The translations under genes were made by a program, and so were the position numbers. From contig NZ_JAGSOU010000003.1 in assembly GCF_018139985.1 (NCBI RefSeq), forward strand, positions 1-64,000: a stretch of 64,000 bases of DNA. Reading direction: 5' to 3'. Shown here piece after piece: positions 7,731 to 14,488 of the stretch. Numbering within the stretch: position 1 is the first letter of the stretch; every line of letters begins with the position of its first letter. The DNA comes from Actibacterium sp. MT2.3-13A (GTDB lineage Bacteria > Pseudomonadota > Alphaproteobacteria > Rhodobacterales > Rhodobacteraceae). Under the pieces are notes generated by a model. The model saw only the letters and a list, made by a program, of their open reading frames with translations. It had not been told where the DNA came from and did no database searches.

Positions 7731-8057
7731 ATGAAATACCTAATCAGTATGTTTGCAGCCTGGGCGTTCGGCGCCACTCCGACGCTCGCCCAGCAATTCG
7801 AGCCGGGCGTGTATCCCGGCCATATGTGGGGAGGAGGATACGGAATGGGCTACGGATTTTTCGGCCTCGGCCTGATGGTCATCTTCTGGGGCGTCATCAT
7901 CGCGCTGGCTGTCTTCGCCGTCCGCTGGCTCAGCCAGTCGGGCACCCTGCCGGGCCCGCGACGCGACGATGCGCTGGACATTCTCAAGCAGCGTCTCGCC
8001 AAGGGTGAGATCGACACCGAGGAATACGCCACGCGCAAGCGGGCGCTCGAGGAATAG
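7731..8057 (+). CDS. Small membrane protein with SHOCT domain
   Basis: 108 residues from ATG 7731 (GGAGG at -10). An N-terminal signal-like segment ending near TLAQQ is followed by a Gly/Met/Tyr-rich stretch, one membrane segment (LGLMVIFWGVIIALAVFAVRWL, ~46-67), and a cytoplasmic SHOCT helix pair (ALDILKQRLAKGEIDTEEYATRKRALE) at the C-terminus. SHOCT domains are short oligomerisation or interaction modules. The gene sits directly behind FNR-like box 2, so it should be induced together with the RNA-repair genes. Its role is unknown. Confidence 0.85.
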   Translation: MKYLISMFAAWAFGATPTLAQQFEPGVYPGHMWGGGYGMGYGFFGLGLMVIFWGVIIALAVFAVRWLSQSGTLPGPRRDDALDILKQRLAKGEIDTEEYATRKRALEE

Positions 8058-8457
8058 CGCCTTCCGGCGACGGGCGCGGCGCGCCCCGGAAACGCGGTTC
8101 GGGCTATCGCCCCGGTGTCCGCGCTGATTGGTGCACGCCGCCCCTCACCCGCCGCTTCCGCCGCGCCCCCGTTCCGTCGGGCCGCGGGCCCTGCTTCCCC
8201 GCGCCGCCCGGGGGCCGGGCAGGGCATTTTCGGCGGAAAGGCGCCAGCGGCACCTTGACCCGGTGAATTGAGCGCAAAGGGCCGGTTTCGGCCCCCCGAC
8301 ACGCCGGATTCCCCGCAATCCAACCTGGCATCCTGCCGCAATCATGCGGCGCGGATCGGCGATTCGGCGCCGAACGGGGCGCCATATTGATGTCCGATTG
8401 CGGCCATACTGTCATCCAGCTACCTGCCTAGCCTCGCGTAAAACCCGTGAGGCGAAT
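8058..8457. other. 400-base intergenic region before the GH128-like gene
   Basis: No convincing gene on either strand. A perfect 6-bp hairpin (GGGCCG-GTTT-CGGCCC, 8279-8294) may terminate transcription, although no T tract follows. The bases nearer 8400 are less GC-rich and may carry the promoter of the next gene. No FNR-type box is present. Confidence 0.4.
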
Positions 8458-9300
8458 ATGATCAGGAAGCTTGTGTTCATTCTGGGGCTGCTCGCCATGG
8501 CGAACCCTGTTCTGGCGGAGAAAGCCGGCATCGGCGCGTGGGAAAACCCGCGCAACACGATGCTGGAATGGATCGAGGGCACGCCGGCGCTGGGCTGGTA
8601 TTACAACTGGCGCACGGACCAGATGTGGCACGCGAAAAGGCATGCGCGCTCGGTCGAGTTCGTGCCGATGATCCGCACCGCCTCGGATGTCCGCAAGAAG
8701 ATCGTCTCGGACCTGCCTGTCACCACGCTTCTGGGGTTCAACGAGCCCGACGGCGGCGGCGGCCACCAGGCGCGCCTCACGGTGGAGGAGGCGGTCCGGC
8801 TGTGGCCGAAGCTCGAGGCGCGCGGTCTGCGCCTGGGCAGCCCGGCCACCAAGCAGAGCGGCACGCTGGGCCGGAATTCGTGGCAGCGGCGCTTCATGGA
8901 TCAGGTCGAGGCCAAGGGGCTGCGCGTGGATTTCATGGCGGTGCACTACTATTCGGACAATGGCAGCGTCCCGGCCTTCAAGAAATGGCTGGAGGCCGTC
9001 CATGCCGAATACCGCCGCCCGATCTGGGTGACCGAATTCGCCTATATCGACTGGGACCGGCCGGGCGCGGTGACTTACGCGCAGAACGCGGCCTTCGCCG
9101 AGGCGGCCATCCTGATGATGGAGAAACTGCCCTTCGTCGAGCGTCACGCCTGGTTCGCGGCCAATCCCTATCAGTGGGGCGGGCGTCATCCCGCGGTCAA
9201 CCTGATGGACGACAATCTCAGGCTCACCCTCGTCGGCCAGTCCTTCGAGCGCGTCCTGCGCACCGTGGGCGCGCGCGATGTCGCGGATCTGGGCCAGTAG
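8458..9300 (+). CDS. Secreted glycosyl hydrolase-like protein (Asl1/GH128 family)
   Basis: 280 residues from ATG 8458. Residues 1-20 form a signal peptide (LVFILGLLAMANPVLA, then EK). The mature part reads as a TIM-barrel glycosidase of the Asl1-like/GH128 type, with LLGFNEPD (candidate acid Glu96), VDFMAVHYY, IWVTEFAYIDW (candidate nucleophile Glu193) and an aromatic WFAANPY late in the barrel. GH128 enzymes cut beta-1,3-glucans, and the substrate here is not known. It should act in the periplasm or outside. It stands alone between two FNR-linked units and lacks its own box. Confidence 0.8.
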   Translation: MIRKLVFILGLLAMANPVLAEKAGIGAWENPRNTMLEWIEGTPALGWYYNWRTDQMWHAKRHARSVEFVPMIRTASDVRKKIVSDLPVTTLLGFNEPDGGGGHQARLTVEEAVRLWPKLEARGLRLGSPATKQSGTLGRNSWQRRFMDQVEAKGLRVDFMAVHYYSDNGSVPAFKKWLEAVHAEYRRPIWVTEFAYIDWDRPGAVTYAQNAAFAEAAILMMEKLPFVERHAWFAANPYQWGGRHPAVNLMDDNLRLTLVGQSFERVLRTVGARDVADLGQ

Positions 9301-9357
9301 GACCCCTGCTGTATCAGCCATGGTTCTGCGAATGTCCGGCGCTTCGCCGCGCCGCCC

Positions 9358-9397
9358 TTGACTTGCGTCAAGGACGCTGGCGCCGCTTTGCTATGCT
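9358..9397 (+). promoter_or_regulatory. FNR/CRP-family box and -10 for the APH-fold protein gene
   Basis: TTGACTTGCGTCAA (9358-9371) is a TTGA-N6-TCAA box. TATGCT (9392-9397) is a good -10 and puts the start near 9405, again about 41 bp from the box centre. The coding start is at 9419, so the leader is very short. Confidence 0.7.
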
Positions 9398-9418
9398 CTG
9401 GCGCATGGGAGGGACGCG

Positions 9419-10474
9419 ATGCCCAAGGCAGGCCAGCCAAGCACAGCCAGAGCAGAGCCGACGCTCGCCGAGAAGGTCCGGTTCCTGTCCAGCCCGGACA
9501 GCTACGCGCCGGCCCCCACCGGCGTGGAGGCGATCGAGACGCATATGTCCTGGGTCTTTCTCGCCGGAGAGCGCGTCTACAAGCTGAAAAAGCCGCTGCG
9601 CCGGGCGTTTCTCGATCTGCACAGCCTTGAACGGCGGGCGGCGAACGTGCGTGCCGAGATCCGGCTGAACCGCCGCCTGGCGCCGCAGGTCTATCTCGGG
9701 GCGCGGGCGCTGCGGCAGGCTCCGGACGGGGCGCTGGCGCTGGACGGCACCGGCCGCATCGTCGAGTGGCTGGTCGAGATGCGCCGCCTGCCGGAAGACG
9801 CGACGCTGAAGGCCAGGATCCGCGACGGCCGGGCGCGCCGCGCCGACGTGGCGCGCGTGGCCGAGACGCTGATCGCCTTCTATGCCGGGCTGCCCGGCCG
9901 GGACCTGTCGGCCGAGACCGTGATCGCGCATTACGAGGCGGAGCACGCGCGCAGCGCCGCCGTGCTGTCCGATCCGCAATTCGGCCTCGACGCCGGGCAG
10001 GTCGGCGCGGCGCTGGATGGTTTCGACGCCGCCTTCGGCCGCGCGCGTCCGCTGCTGCGCGCGCGCGTCGACGCCCGCCGCTTCGTCGAGGGGCACGGCG
10101 ACCTGCGCCCCGAGCATGTCTTTCTGACCGAACCGCTGGCCATCATCGACTGTCTCGAATTCAGCGAGATGTTGCGCACCATCGACCCGTTCGAGGAGAT
10201 CGTGTTTCTCGGGCTGGAATGCGCGCAGCTCGGCGCCGGCTGGGTGCTGGCCCTGCTGCGCGACCGGCTGGCCGCGGGGCTGGATGACCGCCCGCCGCCC
10301 GCGCTGCTGGCCTTCTACTGGCGTTATCGGGCGCTGCTGCGGGCGCGGTTCGCGCTGCTGCACCTGACCGAGCCGGTGATCCGCACGCCCGCGAAATGGC
10401 GCCCGCTGGCGCAGGCCTACATCGCCCTGTCGCAGGAGGCGGAGATCAGGACCCGGCCGCCGGAAGATCGGTGA
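9419..10474 (+). CDS. APH-fold (aminoglycoside phosphotransferase-like) kinase-like protein
   Basis: 351 residues from ATG 9419. GVEAIETHMSWVFLAGERVYKLKKPLRRAFLD near the N-terminus, the Brenner-type catalytic HGDLRPEHVFL and the metal-binding IIDCLEFSEMLRTIDP identify an APH-like kinase fold. It is a shorter paralogue of the N-terminal half of the fusion protein encoded at 14489-16063 (the same ETHxSxVFLAGxRxYKLK and HGDL...IDC.FS motifs) but lacks the P-loop kinase half. The substrate is unknown and antibiotic resistance is not implied. It is controlled by FNR-like box 3. Its 3' end overlaps the convergent PRPP synthetase gene by 29 bases. Confidence 0.85.
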   Translation: MPKAGQPSTARAEPTLAEKVRFLSSPDSYAPAPTGVEAIETHMSWVFLAGERVYKLKKPLRRAFLDLHSLERRAANVRAEIRLNRRLAPQVYLGARALRQAPDGALALDGTGRIVEWLVEMRRLPEDATLKARIRDGRARRADVARVAETLIAFYAGLPGRDLSAETVIAHYEAEHARSAAVLSDPQFGLDAGQVGAALDGFDAAFGRARPLLRARVDARRFVEGHGDLRPEHVFLTEPLAIIDCLEFSEMLRTIDPFEEIVFLGLECAQLGAGWVLALLRDRLAAGLDDRPPPALLAFYWRYRALLRARFALLHLTEPVIRTPAKWRPLAQAYIALSQEAEIRTRPPEDR

Positions 10475-11426
10475 TCGAAAGGTTGCCGTGCAGCCGCTTG
10501 ATCGCCTCGGCCAACAGTGGCGCGGCGCTGACGGTCTCGACCCGGGCGCGCCCGGCGGCGCTCAGCCGGAAGGGCGGCACGGTGTCGGTCACGATCCAGC
10601 CGGCGATCGCGGGGTCGGCCAGCGCCTGCTCTGCGCCTGAGGTGAAGAGGCCATGCACGGCCAGCGCCCAGACATCGGCCGCGCCGCGGTCGCGCAGCGC
10701 CCGGCCCGCGCGCACCATCGTCCCGCCCGAGGCGATCATGTCGTCGATCACCAGCACCCGCGCGCCCTCGAAATCGCCCGCGACCAGGCTGCCGCTGACC
10801 TTGCCGGCGCTGCGGCGCTTTTCCATCATGGCAAAGCCCACGGCGCGGCCCAGACGCGCCTCCAGCGCCTCGCGGAACAGCTGCGCGCGCTTGATCCCGC
10901 CGGGATCGGGCGAGGCCACGGCGACGGGGCCGCTGCCGGCCAGTTCCGCGGCGCGTTCCAGCAGCACCCCGCGCGCGTCCAGCGCCACCGCCTCGCAGCG
11001 GAAGGCGTTCTGGAAGGCCGTTAGGTTATGCACCTCCAGCGTCACCACCCGGTCGGCGCCCGCGGCCTCGATCAGCTGGGCGACATAGCGTGCGGTCAGC
11101 GGGTCGCGCGGCTTGGTCTGGCGGTCCTTGCGGGCATAGGCGAGATAGGGAACCACCGCCGTCACCCGCGCCGCGCCGTTGGTCCTGAGCGTGGAGAGGA
11201 AGAACAGCAGCCGGCAGAGCTTGTCGTTCGGGCTCTGGTCCGGGCTGCCATGCAGGCTCTGGATCACATAGGCGTCGGCGCCGCGCACACAGTCCAGCGG
11301 GCGCGCCTTGTGCTCGCGATCCTCGAATTCGCGCTCCTCCAGAGGGGCGAGCGGCCGGCCCAGGTGCGCGGCCACGGCGCGGCCCATCTCCTGCGTGGCC
11401 TCGAAGGCGAATAGCTGCAGCTCCAT
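10446..11426 (-). CDS. prs: Ribose-phosphate pyrophosphokinase (PRPP synthetase) paralogue
   Basis: 326 residues. It makes PRPP from ribose 5-phosphate and ATP. VVPYLAYARKDRQTKPRDPLTARYVA corresponds to the conserved Arg/Lys catalytic flap region, LEVHNLTAFQNAF replaces the DLH...QGFF segment of housekeeping Prs, and VLVIDDMIASGGTM is the PRPP-binding loop. The sequence is divergent enough that this is probably a second, specialised copy. It is the last gene of archease-rtcB-prs (24-base gap after rtcB). The operon starts at FNR-like box 4, which also drives a nicotinate phosphoribosyltransferase, a PRPP consumer. Confidence 0.9.
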   Translation of the reverse strand: MELQLFAFEATQEMGRAVAAHLGRPLAPLEEREFEDREHKARPLDCVRGADAYVIQSLHGSPDQSPNDKLCRLLFFLSTLRTNGAARVTAVVPYLAYARKDRQTKPRDPLTARYVAQLIEAAGADRVVTLEVHNLTAFQNAFRCEAVALDARGVLLERAAELAGSGPVAVASPDPGGIKRAQLFREALEARLGRAVGFAMMEKRRSAGKVSGSLVAGDFEGARVLVIDDMIASGGTMVRAGRALRDRGAADVWALAVHGLFTSGAEQALADPAIAGWIVTDTVPPFRLSAAGRARVETVSAAPLLAEAIKRLHGNLSITDLPAAGS

Positions 11427-11450
11427 GCGGCTCTCCCGGTCCCGGCCTTC

Positions 11451-12881
11451 TCAGCCCTTGATGCAGATCAGCGGCCGCAGCCGCGCGACGCGGCGCGCCA
11501 GCCCGGCCTTTTCAGCCACCTCCACCACGCGGGTGACGTCCTTGTAGGCGCCCGGCGCCTCCTCGGCGATGCCGCGGCGCGAGGGGCTCTTGATGATGAT
11601 GCCCTGCGCGGCAAGGTCATTCTGGATGCCGCTCCCGGTCCAGGTCCTGGCGGCCTGGTGGCGGCTCATCGCCCGGCCCGCGCCGTGGCAGGCGGAACTC
11701 AGCGCCGCGGCCTCCGAGCGTGCGTCGCCCGCCAGCACCCAGGATTCGGTGCCCATGCTGCCGCCGATCAGCACCGGCTGGCCGATGGCCGACAGCGGCG
11801 GCGGCATGTGCCCCATCCCCGGTCCGAAGGCGCGCGTCGCCCCCTTGCGGTGCACGAAGAGGCGGCGGGGCGTGCCGTCGATCTCATGCGTCTCTTCCTT
11901 GCAGGTGTTGTGCGACACGTCATAGAGCAGCGGCGCCCGCACGCCGGGAAAGAACCGCTCCAGCACCGCGCGGGCGAGATAGGTGAGGATCTGGCGGTTG
12001 GCCAGCGCGCAGTTGATCCCGGCGCGCATCACGCCGAGATAGCGTTGGCCGAGCGGCGAGGCGATCGGCGCGCAGGCGAGTTCGCGGTCGGGCAGGGCGA
12101 TGCCGTGGCCCGGCGCGGCCAGCGCCATCTCGCGCAGGTATTCGGTGCCGATCTGGTGCCCCAGCCCGCGCGAGCCGCAATGGATCATCACCACGGCCTG
12201 CCCCTTCGACAGGCCATAGGCGGCCGCCGCCTCCTTGTCGAAGACCTGGGCCACCTCCTGCACCTCGAGGTAATGGTTGCCCGAGCCCAGCGTGCCCATC
12301 TCGTCGCGCTGGCGGCGCTTGGCCTTCTCCGAGACCAGTTCCGGCGTTGCGCCGGTCATGCAGCCCTGCTCCTCGATCCGGGCGAGATCCTCGGCGTCGC
12401 CATAGCCCTCGGCGACCGCCCAGGCCGCACCGCGCGACAGCATCGCGTCCATGCCCGCGTCGTCGAGATGGATGAGGCCCCGGCTGCCCACCCCGGCGGG
12501 GATGGCGCGCGACAGTTCATGCGCGAAGTCCTGCTGCCGGCCGCGCACCTGATCGGCGGTCAGGTCGGTCGCCAGAAGGCGCACGCCGCAGGAAATGTCG
12601 AAGCCCACCCCGCCCGCCGAGATGACGCCGCCCTCGTCGGGGTCGAAGGCCGCGACGCCCCCGATGGGAAAGCCATATCCCCAATGCGCGTCGGGCATCG
12701 CGTAGGCGGCGCGGACGATGCCGGGCAGACAGGCCACGTTGCGGATCTGCTGGCCGACCTTGTCGTCCATTGCCGCGATCAGTTCCTCGTCCGCGATGAT
12801 CACCGCCGGCACCCGCATCCCGCCTGTGGGCGGCAGCTGCCACCGATGGGGGGCGATCCTTTGGAATTGGCTCGGGTCCAT
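11451..12881 (-). CDS. rtcB: RNA-splicing/repair ligase RtcB, archaeal-type long form
   Basis: 476 residues from ATG 12881 (GAGGAGG just upstream; an ATG at 12902 overlapping the archease stop lacks such a site). It joins RNA 2',3'-cyclic-phosphate or 3'-phosphate ends to 5'-OH ends using GTP and Mn2+. GGVGFDISCGVRLL places Asp95 and Cys98 at the same numbers as the metal ligands of Pyrococcus RtcB. HCGSRGLGHQ, YDVSHNTCKEE and CHGAGR (the His that takes GMP) follow. Its length resembles the archaeal/metazoan form (about 480) rather than E. coli (408), which fits its pairing with archease. Confidence 0.95.
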   Translation of the reverse strand: MDPSQFQRIAPHRWQLPPTGGMRVPAVIIADEELIAAMDDKVGQQIRNVACLPGIVRAAYAMPDAHWGYGFPIGGVAAFDPDEGGVISAGGVGFDISCGVRLLATDLTADQVRGRQQDFAHELSRAIPAGVGSRGLIHLDDAGMDAMLSRGAAWAVAEGYGDAEDLARIEEQGCMTGATPELVSEKAKRRQRDEMGTLGSGNHYLEVQEVAQVFDKEAAAAYGLSKGQAVVMIHCGSRGLGHQIGTEYLREMALAAPGHGIALPDRELACAPIASPLGQRYLGVMRAGINCALANRQILTYLARAVLERFFPGVRAPLLYDVSHNTCKEETHEIDGTPRRLFVHRKGATRAFGPGMGHMPPPLSAIGQPVLIGGSMGTESWVLAGDARSEAAALSSACHGAGRAMSRHQAARTWTGSGIQNDLAAQGIIIKSPSRRGIAEEAPGAYKDVTRVVEVAEKAGLARRVARLRPLICIKG

Positions 12882-12894
12882 GCGGCCTCCTCGC

Positions 12895-13329
12895 TCAGAC
12901 ATCCACGACGCATTGTGCGAACCAGCGGCCGTCGGCCTGCCGGTACACGGCCAGTTCGGTCAGCGTCGCGCCCTTGAGTTCGACCGAGGGTTCGTGGCGT
13001 TCGGGGACGACGTTCTCGCCCTCCATCTCGCCTTCCAGGGTTTCGCCGTCGATCCGCACGCGGAAATCGCAAAACAGCATCTTCTCGGTCGCCATGATGT
13101 AGATGACGGCGTTCAGCCAATCGAGCAGCAGGATCGCTGGATCGGCCGCGCGACAGGTCACCGGGATCACCCGCTCGCGCCGGATCAGGTCCAGCGGCAC
13201 GACCACGGCCGTCATCGCGCGCGCCGTGTTCTCGAATGCCTCAGCCATGTCCCGACCGAAACCGCGGACACCGACATCCCCCTCATGGGGGAAGTGCGTC
13301 CAGTCGGCGGGGTTCCCGTCACCACTCAT
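12895..13329 (-). CDS. Archease, RtcB activator
   Basis: 144 residues from ATG 13329. This start has AGGAGGG directly upstream, and the predicted FNR-dependent transcription start (~13343) rules out the ATG at 13347. FPHEGDVGVRGFGRDMAEAFENTARAM carries the conserved metal-binding Asp. LLDWLNAVIYIMATEKMLFCDF and the C-terminal VVDV complete the family pattern. Archease speeds RtcB guanylylation and multiple turnover in archaea and eukaryotes. It is the first gene of the archease-rtcB-prs operon, with 13 bases to rtcB. Confidence 0.93.
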   Translation of the reverse strand: MSGDGNPADWTHFPHEGDVGVRGFGRDMAEAFENTARAMTAVVVPLDLIRRERVIPVTCRAADPAILLLDWLNAVIYIMATEKMLFCDFRVRIDGETLEGEMEGENVVPERHEPSVELKGATLTELAVYRQADGRWFAQCVVDV

Positions 13330-13349
13330 CGCAGTGCCCTCCTGCACCT

Positions 13350-13418
13350 AAAGTAGCGCGGTTGCCGCCGGGCGCCTTGAGCCATGTCAAGGCCCGACTC
13401 CCCGGAAACCGCTATTCA
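13350..13418. promoter_or_regulatory. Single FNR/CRP-family box serving two divergent promoters
   Basis: TTGAGCCATGTCAA (13377-13390) lies between the archease and BON-protein genes. To the right, TATTCA (13413-13418) is a -10 centred 32 bp from the box centre. To the left on the minus strand, TACTTT (13355-13350) is a -10 at 31 bp. Both give class II geometry, with starts near 13425 (+) and 13343 (-), so one dimer site could activate both operons. Confidence 0.68.
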
Positions 13419-13453
13419 ATAACGCAGGAACGACAGGCCGGGGGAGGGAAACC

Positions 13454-14197
13454 ATGACCGGGCAAGACGTTGTGACGCATATTCTGGCCGCGCTCCGGCA
13501 GGAGCCGCGGCTGGGCGCCGAATTCACGCCGGAGAAGATGGAGTTGGGCGCGGACGGCACCCTGACCCTAGTCGCCGAGGTGCCCAGCGTCGCCGCCAAG
13601 AAGCGCGCGCTGGAGTTGGCCGCCGCGCCGGCGGAGGTGCGCGGTGTGATCGACCGGCTGCGCGTGACGCCCGCGACGCCGATGGAGGACGGCGAGATCC
13701 GCGCCCATCTGAAGGTGCTCTTCGTGAACGAGCCGGCCTTCGAAGGCTTCGCGATCCGCGAGGGGCGCCCGGGCGACGATCCTTCCGTGGCCGTTTTCAC
13801 CCCGGCGACCACCGCCCCGGAGAACCCGCGCGGCCGGATCGATTTCGAGGTGCGCGAGGGCGTGGTGATCCTCAATGGCGCGGTGCCGGGGCTGGTCTCG
13901 CAGCGCCTGGCGGGCGTGATGGCCTGGTGGGTGCCCGGTGCGCGCGACGTGGTCAACGGGCTGGAGCCGACCCCCCCCGAGGAGGATGCGCCGATCCGCA
14001 TCGAGGAGGCGGTGCGCATCGTGCTCGACCGCAACCCCTATGTGGACGACAGCCAGATCCGCATCGGGGTGCGCGGCCGCGTGGTGCGGCTGACCGGCGC
14101 TGTCCGCAGCGCCGCCGAGCGCGACATGGCCGAGGCCGACACCTGGTGCATCCTCGGCGTGGACGAGGTGATCAACGACATCCAACTGCCCGCGTGA
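13454..14197 (+). CDS. BON-domain protein
   Basis: 247 residues from ATG 13454 (GGGGGAGGG upstream). There is no signal peptide. Two BON-like segments can be seen: around 130-165 (GRIDFEVREGVVILNGAVPGLVSQRLAGVMAWWVPGARDVVNGLE) and 175-247 (IRIEEAVRIVLDRNPYVDDSQIRIGVRGRVVRLTGAVRSAAERDMAEADTWCILGVDEVINDIQL). BON modules bind lipids or hydrophobic ligands, but this copy appears cytoplasmic. It is the first gene of the rightward box-4 operon. Its biochemical role is unknown. Confidence 0.82.
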   Translation: MTGQDVVTHILAALRQEPRLGAEFTPEKMELGADGTLTLVAEVPSVAAKKRALELAAAPAEVRGVIDRLRVTPATPMEDGEIRAHLKVLFVNEPAFEGFAIREGRPGDDPSVAVFTPATTAPENPRGRIDFEVREGVVILNGAVPGLVSQRLAGVMAWWVPGARDVVNGLEPTPPEEDAPIRIEEAVRIVLDRNPYVDDSQIRIGVRGRVVRLTGAVRSAAERDMAEADTWCILGVDEVINDIQLPA

Positions 14198-14221
14198 GGG
14201 CCAAAACGGGAGGAGACCGGC

Positions 14222-14452
14222 ATGGCCGTGACCCATGACGAGGTGAGGCAGATCTTCGGTGACATCAGCGATCACAAGGTCGTCGAGATCATCGACAGCG
14301 GCGCCACCCCGGCGGAACTGACCGAGGTCGCCGCCCATCTCGCCCAGGAGACCGACGTGATGGGCGAGTTGGAGCGCCCGCTGACCGGCCGGGCACTGGC
14401 GATCTACAACCTGCTGCGCCAGGACGAGGAATACTGGGAACAGGACCGCTGA
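14222..14452 (+). CDS. Conserved small acidic protein
   Basis: 76 residues, acidic and largely helical (THDEVRQIFGDISDHKVVEII, then TPAELTEVAAHLAQETDVMGE, then YNLLRQDEEYWEQDR). GGGAGGAGACC lies upstream. No family is named. The gene sits 24 bases after the BON gene and 36 bases before the APH/P-loop gene, so it belongs to the same operon. The regular helices would suit a small regulatory or adaptor protein. Confidence 0.75.
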   Translation: MAVTHDEVRQIFGDISDHKVVEIIDSGATPAELTEVAAHLAQETDVMGELERPLTGRALAIYNLLRQDEEYWEQDR

Positions 14453-14488
14453 GCCCCGTCGCGCCGGGCGCCCGCAGGAGGCCGTGAC

